Shown: positions 1 to 9,626 of the stretch, piece by piece
Numbering within the stretch: position 1 is the first letter of the stretch
Layout of the letters: each line of letters opens with the position of its first letter
Assembly: GCF_947495705.1 (NCBI RefSeq)
Contig: NZ_CANLZR010000001.1
Span: forward strand, 434,001-498,000
Origin: an uncultured Phycicoccus sp.
GTDB lineage: Bacteria; Actinomycetota; Actinomycetes; Actinomycetales; Dermatophilaceae
Direction: 5' to 3'
Length of the DNA: 64,000 bases
The notes under the pieces: model-generated
What the model saw: the letters and a program-made list of their open reading frames with translations, nothing else
The model's database searches: none
What the model was told of the DNA's origin: nothing
Program-made: the position numbers and the translations under genes

Positions 1-2
1 CC

Positions 3-1034
3 CCGGCGGTGTCCGTACCGCTCCGGGCGGGCGAGCGTTTCCGGACGCTGCGGCTGCCCACCGCCTACACCCCCGACGCGCCGACCCCGTCGGGCACCGA
101 CGACTACCGCTGCTTCCTCCTCGACCCGCGGCTCACGACGGACCAGCTGGTCAGCGGCGTCGACATCCGCCCCGGCAACCCGGACCTCGTCCACCACGTC
201 ATCGTCTCGGAGGTGCGGCCCGACGAGATCCGGACCGCCGAGCGGCTCGACGCCGCCGACCCGGGGCAGGGCTGGACGTGCTTCGGCGGCAGCGGGGTCC
301 GGTCCGCCGGGGCCGGCCTCGACGACGCCGACTGGGTGGGGGCGTGGGCCCCGGGCGGCGGTGAGCGGGTCATGGCCGAGGACATCGGGATCCCGCTCGT
401 CGCCGGCTCCCGGCTCGTCGTCCAGGTCCACTACAACCTGCTGGGCGGGAGCGGGTCCGACCGCAGCGCCGTGCGGCTCCGCCTGTCCGAGGCGGAGGGC
501 AGCGACAAGGCAGCCCTCGACACGATGCTGCTCCCGGCGCCCGTCGAGCTGCCGTGCCGCAGCAACCGCACCGCGGGCCTGTGTGCCCGGGGGGTCTCCG
601 TCGCCGACGTGTCCCGCAGGTTCGGGGAGCGTCCGGCCCGCGCCGACCTGCTCCATCTGCTGTGCGGCCCGATCGAGCCCGGCCCGGTCCAGAGCTGCAC
701 CCGCAAGGTCCGCGAGGCCGGCACCATCCGCGCGGTCGCGGGCCACATGCACCTGCTCGGGCGGGCCATCACCGTCGACGTCGGCCGCGCCGGCGGCGAG
801 CGTCAGCGCGTCCTGGACATTCCGGTCTGGGACTTCGACGACCAGGGCAGCCGCGCGCTCACGACGCCGGCGCGGATCGAGGCTGGGGACTCCATCACCG
901 TCACCTGCCGCCACGACCAGTCGTTGCGCGACTCCCTCCCGGCCTTCGCGGGCCAGGAGGAGCGCTACGTCGTGTGGGGCGAGGGCACGACCGACGAGAT
1001 GTGTCTCGGCATCGTGTTCCTGACCCGGCCCTGA
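3..1034 (+). CDS. PHM/DBH-like type II copper monooxygenase, 5' end outside window
   Basis: Resembles the copper type II, ascorbate-dependent monooxygenase family (peptidylglycine alpha-hydroxylating and dopamine beta-monooxygenases), which use two copper ions and O2 for hydroxylation. Numbering from the GTG at 9, the expected copper ligands are all present: a His-His pair at 62-63 (VHHVIV), His141 (VQVHYN), the HxH pair 246/248 (GHMHLLG) and Met331 (DEMC). The frame stays open to base 3, so the GTG at 9 is probably internal and an N-terminal export signal or other domain lies upstream of the window. The substrate is unknown; bacterial members are little studied. The next gene is convergent, leaving only 4 bases between the stop codons. 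Confidence 0.8.
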   Translation, partial: PAVSVPLRAGERFRTLRLPTAYTPDAPTPSGTDDYRCFLLDPRLTTDQLVSGVDIRPGNPDLVHHVIVSEVRPDEIRTAERLDAADPGQGWTCFGGSGVRSAGAGLDDADWVGAWAPGGGERVMAEDIGIPLVAGSRLVVQVHYNLLGGSGSDRSAVRLRLSEAEGSDKAALDTMLLPAPVELPCRSNRTAGLCARGVSVADVSRRFGERPARADLLHLLCGPIEPGPVQSCTRKVREAGTIRAVAGHMHLLGRAITVDVGRAGGERQRVLDIPVWDFDDQGSRALTTPARIEAGDSITVTCRHDQSLRDSLPAFAGQEERYVVWGEGTTDEMCLGIVFLTRP

Positions 1035-1038
1035 CGGG

Positions 1039-2133
1039 CTAGGGGGAGAGGAGGTCGACGGCCTCGGCGAGGTCGTCGACGAGGTGGAGGTGCCGGGCCA
1101 TCGGCCGGCCGGCGGCCAGGGCCTGCAGCGCCGGCCAGACCGGCAGGGTCTCGGTCCAGTGCCGCCGCCCCACGAGGACCAGCTGCCGCAGGGGCCGGTC
1201 GGGGCCGCCGTAGTACAGGCCGGTCGCCGCCTGGAAGACCTCCTGGACGGTGCCGGCGGCGCCTTCGAGGACGACGACACCCGCCGTGGCCCGGGTGAGC
1301 AGCCCGTCCTCGCGGATCGCGTTCGAGAAGTACTTCGCGATGCCGTCGCAGAAGACGTTGGGGGGCTCGTGTCCGTAGAACCAGGTCGGGATGCCGATGC
1401 TGCGCACGCCGGCAGCGGCCCGAGCCGTGGCGAGCAGGTCGGCGCGGACGTCCAGGGCCGCCCCGGCCCAGGCCCGGACGTCGCCGAACCCGGGGGTGTC
1501 CCGCAGCCGCCCGAGCGCCATCGCGAGCACGTCGGTGGACGGGCACGAGGCGCCGAGGTTCGCGGCCTCCATCGCACCGGGGCCGCCCCCGGTCGCGACG
1601 ACGAGCCCGGCGCGCGCCAGCGCATGGCCGAGGGCGGCTGCCCGCGCGTACTCCTCCTCGTCCCGCCGCAGGGCGTGGCCGCCCATGACACCGACGACCG
1701 GGGCGCCGGCGAGGACGTCGGTGAGGGCGTCGCTCATCGAGTCGTCGTGGATGGCCCGGAGCAGCGTGACGAACGCGTCGTGCTTGACGGTCGCGTCGCG
1801 CGACCACCGGTAGGCCCGGGCGTCCGGGGTCGACTCGTAGCCGACCTCGCGCAGCCCGGCGTACAGCTCGTCCGGGGAGTAGAGCGTCGCCCGGTACGGG
1901 TCGACGGGGCTGTGCGGGTCGGTGGGGAAGACGATCGCGCCGTGGGTGCGCAGGTGGTCGGCCAGGTGGTCGGGGAGCCGGCCGCCGAGGACGACGAGCC
2001 CCTCGACGTCGTCGCGGCTCAGGAGGCGGGCGGTGCGTCCGGTGAGGTCGAGGTCCTGGAGCCGCAGCCCGCGCAGCGGCGCCCCGGCGTCGAGGGCGGC
2101 GTCGAGGGCGGCCAACGTCTCGATCTCGCGCAC
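1039..2133 (-). CDS. LOG-family (TIGR00730-like) Rossmann-fold protein
   Basis: A 364-residue protein with the LOG/lysine-decarboxylase-like nucleotide-binding fold. GGGPGAME at residues 182-189 is the hallmark phosphate/nucleotide loop. The second motif, normally PGGxGTxxE, appears as EGAAGTVQE at 290-298, keeping the GT and the Glu but losing the PGG. Family members hydrolyse nucleoside 5'-monophosphates (cytokinin-type phosphoribohydrolases, E. coli PpnN). This one has about 130 extra N-terminal residues compared with the minimal LOG core. The GTG start is preceded by a TAGGTT box 6 bases upstream, suggesting a leaderless message. The product name is at family level only; substrate and activity are not shown by sequence. 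Confidence 0.75.
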   Translation of the reverse strand: MREIETLAALDAALDAGAPLRGLRLQDLDLTGRTARLLSRDDVEGLVVLGGRLPDHLADHLRTHGAIVFPTDPHSPVDPYRATLYSPDELYAGLREVGYESTPDARAYRWSRDATVKHDAFVTLLRAIHDDSMSDALTDVLAGAPVVGVMGGHALRRDEEEYARAAALGHALARAGLVVATGGGPGAMEAANLGASCPSTDVLAMALGRLRDTPGFGDVRAWAGAALDVRADLLATARAAAGVRSIGIPTWFYGHEPPNVFCDGIAKYFSNAIREDGLLTRATAGVVVLEGAAGTVQEVFQAATGLYYGGPDRPLRQLVLVGRRHWTETLPVWPALQALAAGRPMARHLHLVDDLAEAVDLLSP

Positions 2134-2139
2134 GCCGTG

Positions 2140-2145
2140 AACCTA
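2140..2145 (-). promoter_or_regulatory. -10 box for leaderless LOG-family gene
   Basis: On the minus strand TAGGTT (TANNNT pattern) ends 6 bases before the GTG start at 2133. That places the expected transcription start on or next to the start codon. No clear -35 element is seen. Confidence 0.4.
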
Positions 2146-2192
2146 CCCGCCCGCCGCCCACGTTTCGGGGTCACCCCGGAATGTCAGGCGGG
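2146..2192 (-). terminator. Imperfect hairpin after the polyamine catabolic operon
   Basis: A core stem CGGGG/CCCCG (2166-2170 and 2174-2178, loop TCA) lies inside a wider pairing CCCGCC (2146-2151) with GGCGGG (2187-2192). It sits downstream of the FAD oxidoreductase stop at 2250 and just before the LOG gene, so it may end the minus-strand operon. There is no U-tract, as is common in high-GC actinobacteria. Confidence 0.35.
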
Positions 2193-2249
2193 CAGGGGTT
2201 GCGAAGCCCGGCGTCGCTGACGTTGTCGTGTCGCGGGATGCCGGCGCGC

Positions 2250-3635
2250 TCAGTGGCCGGTGAGGCGCGCGAGCAGCGGCCCGACGCGGCTCGGCCGGCC
2301 GGTCCGCGCCTCCTCGGCGTCGGCGAGCCGCGCGAGCCCCAGCCCGGCGTTGACCCCGAGCCAGCGCAGCGGCTCCGGCTCCCACGACGGCGACCGGTGA
2401 CCGACCCAGGGCAGCGCCGTCAGCGGCGAGGAGCGCCCCAGCACGAGGTCGGTCAGGGTGCGCCCGGCGAGGTTGGTGGCCGCCACCCCGTCGCCGACGT
2501 AGCCTCCGGCTCGCCCGGTGCGCGTGCCCGGGTCCCACGTCACCGACGGGTGCCAGTCGCGGGCGATGCCGAGCGGGCCGCCCCAGGCGTGGGTGAAGCG
2601 CACCCCGTCGAGGGCGGGGAACAGCGCCCGCAGCGTCGAGCGGAGCGCGGCGAACACCCGCTCGTCGTGGTCGAACTCCGGGCGCACCGCCGAGCCGAGG
2701 TGGTACGGCGCGCCCCGCCCCCCGAACGCGAGGCGGTCGTCCGTGGTGCGCTGCCCGTAGATGACCACGTGCCCGTGGTCGGTGAAGACCTCCCGCTGCG
2801 CGAGCCCGATCCGTGCCCAGCGGTCGGCCGGTAGCGGCTCGGTGGCGACCATGAGCGAGAACACCGGGATGACGGCGCGCTCGTGCCCCGGCAGCCGGGG
2901 CGTCCAGCCCTCGGTGGCGAGCACCACCGAGCCGGCCGTGATCCGTCGGCCGTCCTCGAGCACGACGACGCCGTCCCCCGCGCGGGCCACCCGCACCCCC
3001 TCGACGATGCGCGCACCGCGGCGCCGGACGGCGGCGGCCAGCCCGTCGGCGAGGTTGCGAGGGTGGATGCGCGCGCAGTGGGGGTTGACCGTGGCGCCGC
3101 GGGTCCCGTTGCCCTGGAGGCGTTCCCGTGCCGCGGCTGCGCCGAGCCAGACAGTGCCGTCTCCCCACGCGGCGCCGTGCCGCGCGGCCGCCCGCCCGCG
3201 CCGCTCCTGGGCCTCGGTGCGTGCGAGTGCGATGGTGCCGCCCTTGACGAACCCGCTCCCCAGGCTCTCGTCGGCATCGACCCGACCGACCTCGTCGACG
3301 GTGTCGCGCAGGGCCGCGAGGTGGGCGAGGGCGGCGTCGCGGCCGTGGCGTGCCGCGAGCGCGTCGGGCGAGACCGGCCACAGCGCCGACACCCAGCCTC
3401 CGTTGCGGCCGCTGGCTCCGAACCCCACGTGCTCGGCCTCGAGCACGAGCACCTCGAGGTCGGGGCGCTCCCGCAGGAGGTAGTACGCCGTCCAGAGCCC
3501 GGTGAACCCGGCCCCGACGACCGCGACGTCGGCCGCGGCCGGCAGCTCGGCGGAAGGCTCCGCCGGGCCGCCCGTGGCGGCCCGGGTGTCGGACCAGAGC
3601 GGTGCGGTGCCCGTGGCGTCCGGCGGGGCCGGCAT
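2250..3635 (-). CDS. FAD-dependent amine oxidoreductase (DAO/PuuB-like)
   Basis: A 461-residue D-amino-acid-oxidase/GlpO-type flavoprotein. Near the N-terminus it has a dinucleotide-binding GAGFTG at 41-46, then the GASGRNGGW segment (73-81) typical of gamma-glutamylputrescine oxidase and related amine oxidases. A C-terminal glycine-rich GYVGDGVAATN segment completes the FAD fold. The ATG at 3635 lies 2 bases after the stop of the aminotransferase, so the two are cotranscribed under the Lrp-type regulator. Context suggests oxidation of putrescine, a glutamyl- or acyl-polyamine, or a related amine to an aldehyde. No glutamate-polyamine ligase (PuuA) is in the window, so the exact substrate is open. 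Confidence 0.8.
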   Translation of the reverse strand: MPAPPDATGTAPLWSDTRAATGGPAEPSAELPAAADVAVVGAGFTGLWTAYYLLRERPDLEVLVLEAEHVGFGASGRNGGWVSALWPVSPDALAARHGRDAALAHLAALRDTVDEVGRVDADESLGSGFVKGGTIALARTEAQERRGRAAARHGAAWGDGTVWLGAAAARERLQGNGTRGATVNPHCARIHPRNLADGLAAAVRRRGARIVEGVRVARAGDGVVVLEDGRRITAGSVVLATEGWTPRLPGHERAVIPVFSLMVATEPLPADRWARIGLAQREVFTDHGHVVIYGQRTTDDRLAFGGRGAPYHLGSAVRPEFDHDERVFAALRSTLRALFPALDGVRFTHAWGGPLGIARDWHPSVTWDPGTRTGRAGGYVGDGVAATNLAGRTLTDLVLGRSSPLTALPWVGHRSPSWEPEPLRWLGVNAGLGLARLADAEEARTGRPSRVGPLLARLTGH

Positions 3636-3637
3636 CG

Positions 3638-5080
3638 TCAGAGGTGGTTCTCGGCCTCGACGAGCACGCTGCGCAGCCGCCGCTCGATCTCGTCGAACTC
3701 GGCGGGCCCCATGGTGAGGGCCGGCGCGAGCTGGATGACCGGGTCGCCGCGGTCGTCGGCGCGGCAGTACAGCCCCGCCTCGAAGAGTGCCCGCGACAGG
3801 AAGCCGCGCAGCAGCCGCTCGCTCTCGGCGTCGTCGAACGTCTCGCGGGTCTGCTTGTCCTTGACGAGCTCGATCCCGTAGAAGTAGCCGGCGCCGCGGA
3901 CGTCGCCGACGAGCGGCAGGTCGAGCAGCCGGTCGAGGCTGGCCTTGAACGTCGGGGCGTTCTCCTTGACCCGGTCGTTGAGCCCCTCCCGCTCGAAGAC
4001 GTCGAGGTTGGCCATGGCCGCGGCGCACGACACGGGGTGCCCGCCCCAGGTGTACCCGTGCGGGAACGACGTCGTCCCGTGCCGGAACGGCTCGAACAGG
4101 CGGTCGCTGGCGATCATGAGGCCGAGCGGGGCGTACCCGGAGGTGACGCCCTTGGCCGTCGTGATGATGTCGGGCTGGTACCCGAAGTCCTCGCACGCGA
4201 ACATCGACCCGATCCGGCCGAACGCGCAGATCGTCTCGTCCGAGACCAGGAGCACGTCGTACTCGTCGCAGATCTCGCGGACCCGGTCGAAGTACCCGGC
4301 CGGCGGCGGGAAGCAGCCTCCGGAGTTCTGCACGGGCTCGAGGAAGACGGCGGCGACCGAGTCCGGGCCCTCGAACTCGATGGCCTCGGCGATCCGGTCG
4401 GCGGCCCAGCGGCCGAAGGCCTTCTCGTCGTCGCGCAGGTGCTCGGGCGCCCGGTACAGGTTGGTGTTCGGCACCTTGTGCCCGCCCGGGACGAGCGGCT
4501 CGAAGTCGACCTTGGCGGCCGGGATGCCCGTGATGGACAGCGCCCCCTGCGGCGTGCCGTGGTACGCGATGGAGCGGGAGATGACCTTGTGCTTCGTCGG
4601 CTTGCCGGTGAGCTTGAAGTACTGCTTCGCCAGCTTCCAGGCGGTCTCGACCGCCTCGCCGCCACCGGTGGTGAAGAACACCCGGTTGAGGTCGCCCGGG
4701 GCGTGCGCGGCCAGCCGCTCGGCCAGCTCGATCGCCCGGGGGTGCGCGTAGGACCACAGCGGGAAGAACGCTAGCTCGGAGGCCTGCTTGGCCATCGCCT
4801 CGGCGATCTCGGTGCGGCCGTGGCCGACGTTGTTGACGAACAGGCCGGCGAGGCCGTCGATGTACTCGCGACCGCGGTCGTCCCAGATCCGCCACCCCTC
4901 GCCGCGCACGATGACCGGGACGTTCTGGCCGAGCCCGCCGTGCGCGCGGTCCTCGAACACCGAGTGCCGGGTGAAGTGCATCCACAGGTGGTCGCGGGCG
5001 GCGTCGGAGTACGTGGCTCCGCCGGGGGTCCGGGCGTCCGAGGCCGGGGCGTCGAGGTTGGGCTGGCTGGTCGTGGTCAT
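3638..5080 (-). CDS. Class III aminotransferase, probable putrescine/polyamine aminotransferase
   Basis: A 480-residue PLP-dependent fold-type I enzyme. The PLP lysine is Lys310 in TTAKGVTSG and the pyridine-nitrogen aspartate is Asp281 in SDETICAFGR; a glycine-rich TTGGGEAVE lies at 137-144. It belongs to the omega-amino acid:pyruvate/putrescine aminotransferase group, which moves the primary amine of putrescine (or a similar diamine) to a keto acid and yields 4-aminobutyraldehyde. Its start ATG overlaps the stop of the Lrp regulator by 4 bases, and the FAD oxidoreductase follows after 2 bases. The divergent aldehyde dehydrogenase would oxidise the product. Assignment to putrescine rests on neighbourhood; beta-alanine or other omega-amines are possible. 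Confidence 0.85.
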   Translation of the reverse strand: MTTTSQPNLDAPASDARTPGGATYSDAARDHLWMHFTRHSVFEDRAHGGLGQNVPVIVRGEGWRIWDDRGREYIDGLAGLFVNNVGHGRTEIAEAMAKQASELAFFPLWSYAHPRAIELAERLAAHAPGDLNRVFFTTGGGEAVETAWKLAKQYFKLTGKPTKHKVISRSIAYHGTPQGALSITGIPAAKVDFEPLVPGGHKVPNTNLYRAPEHLRDDEKAFGRWAADRIAEAIEFEGPDSVAAVFLEPVQNSGGCFPPPAGYFDRVREICDEYDVLLVSDETICAFGRIGSMFACEDFGYQPDIITTAKGVTSGYAPLGLMIASDRLFEPFRHGTTSFPHGYTWGGHPVSCAAAMANLDVFEREGLNDRVKENAPTFKASLDRLLDLPLVGDVRGAGYFYGIELVKDKQTRETFDDAESERLLRGFLSRALFEAGLYCRADDRGDPVIQLAPALTMGPAEFDEIERRLRSVLVEAENHL

Positions 5081-5559
5081 CGGGTACCCCAGTTGTAGTG
5101 CTGCTTGTTCAGCTTCAGGTAGACGAAGGTCTCGGTGCTCGTGACGCCGGGCAGCAGGCGGATGTTCTTGGTGAGCAGGTGCAGCAGGTGGTCGTCGTCC
5201 TCGCAGACGACCTCGACGAGCAGGTCGAAGGAGCCCGCCGTCGTCACGACGTAGTCGACCTCCTGCATCGCCGAGAGCGCGTCGCCGAGCTCGACGAGGT
5301 CGCCGTCGGCCTTGATGCCGATCATCGCCTGACGCCGGAAGCCCACCTGGAGGGGATCGGTGACGGCGACGATCTGCATGACCTCCGCGTCCAGCAACCG
5401 CTGCACCCGTTGCCGGACGGCGGCCTCGGAGAGGCCCACGGCCTTGGCGATCGCGGCGTAGGACTGGCGGCCGTCGACCTGGAGCAGCTCGATGATCCGC
5501 TTCGCGACGTCGTCGAGGCGGATCTCGGGGGAGCGGTCGCGCGGCTGCCGGGAAGTCAC
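5077..5559 (-). CDS. Lrp/AsnC-family transcriptional regulator
   Basis: A 160-residue regulator with an N-terminal winged helix-turn-helix (about residues 15-62; recognition helix around SEAAVRQRVQRL) and a C-terminal RAM ligand-binding domain (about 70-150). The GTG at 5559 is the only plausible in-frame start; the nearby ATG is out of frame. It is the first gene of the minus-strand operon with the aminotransferase and FAD oxidoreductase, and faces the aldehyde dehydrogenase/potDABC operon across 182 bases. A role as local sensor of a polyamine or amino acid controlling both directions is inferred from this arrangement. A 14-bp perfect palindrome in the shared intergenic region is a candidate site. 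Confidence 0.9.
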   Translation of the reverse strand: MTSRQPRDRSPEIRLDDVAKRIIELLQVDGRQSYAAIAKAVGLSEAAVRQRVQRLLDAEVMQIVAVTDPLQVGFRRQAMIGIKADGDLVELGDALSAMQEVDYVVTTAGSFDLLVEVVCEDDDHLLHLLTKNIRLLPGVTSTETFVYLKLNKQHYNWGTR

Positions 5560-5741
5560 GTGCTCATGGTGGCGACGAAACGCGTTTCGCGCAAGTCACT
5601 CGAAGACGGAATCCGCACAACCGCCCTCCTGCAGCGACGATTATCACTACGATTTGGACACATGGGCTAGTGAATGCGCGGTTCAGGCCCTAGTGTTCGA
5701 CCACAGTCAACGGTCACCCAACGTTCCCGGGAGCATCGTCC
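5560..5741. promoter_or_regulatory. Divergent control region of the polyamine island, with palindrome
   Basis: This spacer separates the two divergent polyamine operons and is less G+C rich than its surroundings (around 5635-5660). It contains the perfect 14-bp palindrome CGAAACGCGTTTCG at 5576-5589, only 17 bases before the regulator start, which suits autoregulation by an Lrp-type dimer. A minus-strand GATAAT around 5637-5642 and a plus-strand TAGTGT at 5691-5696 are possible -10 boxes. None of these assignments is proven by sequence alone. Confidence 0.45.
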
Positions 5742-7187
5742 ATGAGCAGCCCTCGCACCCTGCGCAACTTCGTCGACGGAGCCTTCGCCGACGCCGGCGG
5801 CGACACGACGACCGACGTGGTCAACCCGGCCACGGGCCAGGTCGTCGCCACGGCCCCGGTCAGCGGCGCCGAGGACGTCGACGCCGCGTACGCCGCCGCG
5901 TCGAAGGCGTTCGCGGAGTGGGGCCGGACCACGCCGAGCGAGCGCCAGCAGGCGCTGCTGAAGATCGCGGACGCCATCGAGTCCCGCGCCGAGGAGATCA
6001 TCCGCGTCGAGTCCGAGAACACCGGCAAGATCCACGCGCTCACCGCGAGCGAGGAGATCCCGCCGATGGTCGACCAGCTGCGGTTCTTCGCCGGCGCGGC
6101 CCGGGTGCTCGAGGGCAGGGCTGCGGGGGAGTACATGGCCGGCCACACCTCGTGGGTGCGCCGCGAGCCGATCGGTGTCGTCGGCCAGGTCACCCCGTGG
6201 AACTACCCGCTGCTCATGGCGGTGTGGAAGATCGCCCCGGCGCTGGCCGCCGGCAACACCGTCGTCCTCAAGCCGAGCGACACCACCCCCGAGTCCACCC
6301 TGCTGCTCGCCGAGATCGCCTCCGAGTTCCTCCCGGCCGGCACCCTCAACGTCGTCACCGGGGACCGCGACACCGGCCGGCTCGTCGTCGAGCACCCCAC
6401 CCCCTCGCTCGTCGCCATCACCGGGTCGGTCCGGGCCGGGGCGGAGGTCGCGGCGAGCGCGGCCCCCCAGGTCAAGCGGGTCCACCTCGAGCTCGGCGGC
6501 AAGGCCCCGGTCGTCGTCTTCGACGACGCCGACATCGAGGCCGCCGTCGAGGGCATCGCCGTCGCGGGGTACTTCAACGCCGGGCAGGACTGCACCGCGG
6601 CGACGCGCGTGCTCGCCGCCCCCGGCATCCACGACGACTTCGTCGCGGCGCTCGCGGAGTACGCGAAGGGCTCGGCCCCGGTCGGCCGGCCGGACGACGA
6701 CGACGCCCTCTTCGGGCCGGTCAACAACGCCCAGCAGCTGAGCCGGGTCACGGGGTTCCTCGACCGGCTGCCGGACCACGCCTCGATCGCCGCCGGTGGC
6801 CACCGCGTCACCGACCTCGGCGACGGCTTCTACCTCGAGCCCACCGTCGTCTCCGGCCTCCACCAGGACGACGAGGCCGTCCAGAACGAGATCTTCGGGC
6901 CGGTCATCACCGTCCAGCGTTTCACCGACGAGGACGAGGCCCTGCGCTGGGCCAACGGCGTCGACTACGGCCTCGCGTCGTCTGTCTGGACCAAGGACTT
7001 CGGGCGCGCGATGCGGATGTCGCGCGCGCTCGACTTCGGCTGCGTCTGGATCAACACCCACATCCCGCTCGTCGCCGAGATGCCGCACGGCGGCTACAAG
7101 AAGTCCGGGTACGGCAAGGACCTGTCGATGTACGGGTTCGAGGACTACACCCGGATCAAGCACGTCATGGCGAACATCGAGTCCTGA
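5742..7187 (+). CDS. NAD-dependent aldehyde dehydrogenase, probable 4-aminobutyraldehyde dehydrogenase
   Basis: A 481-residue ALDH-superfamily enzyme of full length. The catalytic cysteine is Cys284 (GQDCTAA), the general base Glu250 (LELGGKAP) and the oxyanion Asn154 (TPWNYP). The closest named groups are gamma-aminobutyraldehyde and betaine-aldehyde dehydrogenases. Beside a polyamine aminotransferase and amine oxidase and upstream of a Pot transporter, oxidation of 4-aminobutyraldehyde to GABA is the likely reaction. The first gene of the plus-strand operon; potD follows 88 bases later. Betaine-aldehyde or 3-aminopropanal activity cannot be excluded. Confidence 0.85.
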   Translation: MSSPRTLRNFVDGAFADAGGDTTTDVVNPATGQVVATAPVSGAEDVDAAYAAASKAFAEWGRTTPSERQQALLKIADAIESRAEEIIRVESENTGKIHALTASEEIPPMVDQLRFFAGAARVLEGRAAGEYMAGHTSWVRREPIGVVGQVTPWNYPLLMAVWKIAPALAAGNTVVLKPSDTTPESTLLLAEIASEFLPAGTLNVVTGDRDTGRLVVEHPTPSLVAITGSVRAGAEVAASAAPQVKRVHLELGGKAPVVVFDDADIEAAVEGIAVAGYFNAGQDCTAATRVLAAPGIHDDFVAALAEYAKGSAPVGRPDDDDALFGPVNNAQQLSRVTGFLDRLPDHASIAAGGHRVTDLGDGFYLEPTVVSGLHQDDEAVQNEIFGPVITVQRFTDEDEALRWANGVDYGLASSVWTKDFGRAMRMSRALDFGCVWINTHIPLVAEMPHGGYKKSGYGKDLSMYGFEDYTRIKHVMANIES

Positions 7188-7275
7188 CCATGAGCCCCCA
7201 CCCACCCGAGCCCCGCACGCTGCCGACCAGCGCCGATACGACCCGTCCGGTCCCTTCCCACTCCAGGAGCCACCG

Positions 7276-8517
7276 ATGACCGACCGTCACCCCCTCGACC
7301 TCACCTCCCCCGCCACGCGGGCCGCGCTCAGCCGCGGCCTCACCACCCGCCGCGCCGTCATGGCCGGCGCGTTCGGGATCGGCGCCTCCCTGAGCCTGGC
7401 CGCCTGCGGCAGCGAGGGCACCGGCGGCGGCACGACCGGCGGCGGGGCGGCCCCCACCGCCAAGGCCGCCCAGGACCTCAGCGACACCGAGAAGGTCGTC
7501 AACTGGTCGAACTGGACCCAGTACATCGACGTCTCCGAGGACGAGAAGTCGCGGCCGTCCCTCGATGCCTTCACGAAGGAGACCGGCATCGAGGTCAACT
7601 ACACCGAGGACTACAACGACAACGACGAGTTCTACGCCAAGGTGCGCCCGCTGCTCGCCGCCGGCGAGGACACCGGTCGCGACGTGTGGTGCAGCACCGA
7701 CTGGATGGTGGCCCGGCTCATCCAGCAGGGCTACGTCCAGGAGCTCGACTACGGCAACATCCCCAACGGGCAGGCCAACCTCGTCGAGTCGCTGAAGGAC
7801 GTCGAGTTCGACCCGGGCCGCAAGTTCTCGCTGCCGTGGCAGAGCGGCTTCGCGGGCATCGCCTACAACCTCGACGCGACCGGCGGCAAGAAGATCGAGT
7901 CGATGACCCAGCTCCTCACCGACCCGGCCCTCAAGGGCAAGGTCACCCTCCTCACCGAGATGCGGGACACCCTCGGCCTCGTCCTGCTCGAGCTGGGCAA
8001 GGACCCCGCGAACTTCACCGACGCCGACTTCGAGGCCGCGATGGACATGCTCCGCAAGGCCAAGGACTCCGGCCAGCTCAAGGGCTTCACCGGCAACGAC
8101 TACACCGACGGGCTCACCAAGGGCGACATCGCGGCCTGCGTGGCCTGGACCGGCGACATCGTCCAGCTGCAGTTCGAGAACGAGGCCGTGCAGTACGCGC
8201 TCCCCGAGGCGGGCTTCACCCTCTGGTCCGACAACTTCGTCATCCCGGCGCTGGCCAAGCACAAGAAGAACGCCGAGACCCTCATCAACTACTACTACCA
8301 GCCGGCCGTCATGGCCGAGGTCGAGGCGTGGGTCAACTACATCCCGCCGGTGCAGGGCACGAGGGAGGAGCTCGAGAAGATCGACGCCGAGCTGGCCGGC
8401 AACGAGCTGATCGTCCCGAGCGACGAGGTGCTCCAGGGCGCCCACGTGTTCCGCGGTCTCACCGCCGAGGAGGAGCAGAAGTACTCCTCCGAGTTCGCGG
8501 ACCTCACCGCCTCCTGA
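7276..8517 (+). CDS. potD: Polyamine ABC transporter substrate-binding lipoprotein (PotD-like)
   Basis: A 413-residue extracytoplasmic binding protein of the spermidine/putrescine PotD/PotF family. The N-terminus has a twin-arginine-like TTRRAVMAG followed by a hydrophobic stretch and lipobox LAAC with Cys44, so it should be exported and lipid-anchored. A low-complexity Gly/Thr linker (about 45-60) leads into the family-typical NWSNWTQYID start. ATG at 7276 is preceded by AGGAG. Its stop overlaps the potA start (TGATG), tying it to the transporter operon. Putrescine versus spermidine preference is not readable from sequence. Confidence 0.9.
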   Translation: MTDRHPLDLTSPATRAALSRGLTTRRAVMAGAFGIGASLSLAACGSEGTGGGTTGGGAAPTAKAAQDLSDTEKVVNWSNWTQYIDVSEDEKSRPSLDAFTKETGIEVNYTEDYNDNDEFYAKVRPLLAAGEDTGRDVWCSTDWMVARLIQQGYVQELDYGNIPNGQANLVESLKDVEFDPGRKFSLPWQSGFAGIAYNLDATGGKKIESMTQLLTDPALKGKVTLLTEMRDTLGLVLLELGKDPANFTDADFEAAMDMLRKAKDSGQLKGFTGNDYTDGLTKGDIAACVAWTGDIVQLQFENEAVQYALPEAGFTLWSDNFVIPALAKHKKNAETLINYYYQPAVMAEVEAWVNYIPPVQGTREELEKIDAELAGNELIVPSDEVLQGAHVFRGLTAEEEQKYSSEFADLTAS

Positions 8518-9626
8518 TGGCCGAGCACGAATCCGGCGACCTGCAGCTCGTCGGGCTGTCGAAGCGCTTCGGCGAGTTCACCGCCGTCCACCCGCTCGAC
8601 CTCACGATCCCGGAGGGCTCGTTCTTCGCGCTGCTCGGCCCGTCGGGCTGCGGGAAGACGACGACGTTGCGGATGGTCGCCGGGCTCGAGGAGCCGACCG
8701 ACGGGCGGATCCTCATCGGCGACACCGACATCACCCACGCCCGCGCCTACCAGCGCAACGTCAACACGGTGTTCCAGTCCTACGCGCTCTTCCCGCACAT
8801 GTCGGTCCTGGACAACGTCGCGTTCGGGCTGCGGCGCAAGAAGGACAAGGACGCCAAGCGCAAGGCGCAGGAGGCCCTCGACCTCGTCCAGCTCGGGCAC
8901 ACCGCCGCCAAGCGCCCGAACCAGCTCTCCGGTGGCATGCAGCAGCGGGTCGCCCTCGCCCGCGCGCTCGTCAACCGCCCCGACGTGCTGCTGCTCGACG
9001 AGCCGCTCGGCGCGCTCGACCTCAAGCTGCGCCGGCAGATGCAGATCGAGCTCAAGCGGATCCAGCAGGAGGTCGGGCTGACGTTCATCCACGTCACCCA
9101 CGACCAGGAGGAGGCCATGACGATGGCCGACCGGATCGCGGTCATGAACGGCGGCCACCTCGAGCAGCTGGCCGACCCCACCACCTTGTACGAGAAGCCG
9201 ACGTCGACGTTCGTCGCCAACTTCCTCGGCCAGTCCAACCTCCTGCGGGCCCGGGTCACCGGGTCGGCCGGCGAGGGCCTGGCCCGTGCCGACGTCCAGG
9301 GCAACGAGGTGGTCATCGACGCCGCGAAGGTGCCCGACGGGCTCACCGACGTGTGGGTCGGGGTGCGCCCCGAGAAGCTGACCCTGGGCGAGAGCGGTGG
9401 GCGCAACCGGCTGCACGGCACGGTCGTCGACGCCTCGTTCACCGGGGTGGCGACCCAGTACCTCGTCCGCACCGCCGCCGGCGCCGACGTCGTCGTCGTC
9501 CAGCAGAACGACGGCTCGGCCCGCGCCGCGGTCAACGAGAACGTGACGCTGTCGTGGGAGCCCGGGCGCGAGTTCGTCCTCGACGCCGCGCAGGACGACC
9601 ACGCGGGCATGGACGAGGTGGCCTGA
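8517..9626 (+). CDS. potA: Polyamine ABC transporter ATP-binding protein
   Basis: A 369-residue ATPase of the PotA/CysA/MalK type. Walker A GPSGCGKTT at 41-49, signature LSGGMQQ at 137-143, Walker B LLLDEP at 158-163, and a C-terminal TOBE-type regulatory domain (about 250-365). It energises import through the PotB/PotC channel. Start ATG shares one base with the potD stop (TGATG), and its own stop overlaps the potB start in the same way, a sign of coupled translation. Confidence 0.95.
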   Translation: MAEHESGDLQLVGLSKRFGEFTAVHPLDLTIPEGSFFALLGPSGCGKTTTLRMVAGLEEPTDGRILIGDTDITHARAYQRNVNTVFQSYALFPHMSVLDNVAFGLRRKKDKDAKRKAQEALDLVQLGHTAAKRPNQLSGGMQQRVALARALVNRPDVLLLDEPLGALDLKLRRQMQIELKRIQQEVGLTFIHVTHDQEEAMTMADRIAVMNGGHLEQLADPTTLYEKPTSTFVANFLGQSNLLRARVTGSAGEGLARADVQGNEVVIDAAKVPDGLTDVWVGVRPEKLTLGESGGRNRLHGTVVDASFTGVATQYLVRTAAGADVVVVQQNDGSARAAVNENVTLSWEPGREFVLDAAQDDHAGMDEVA

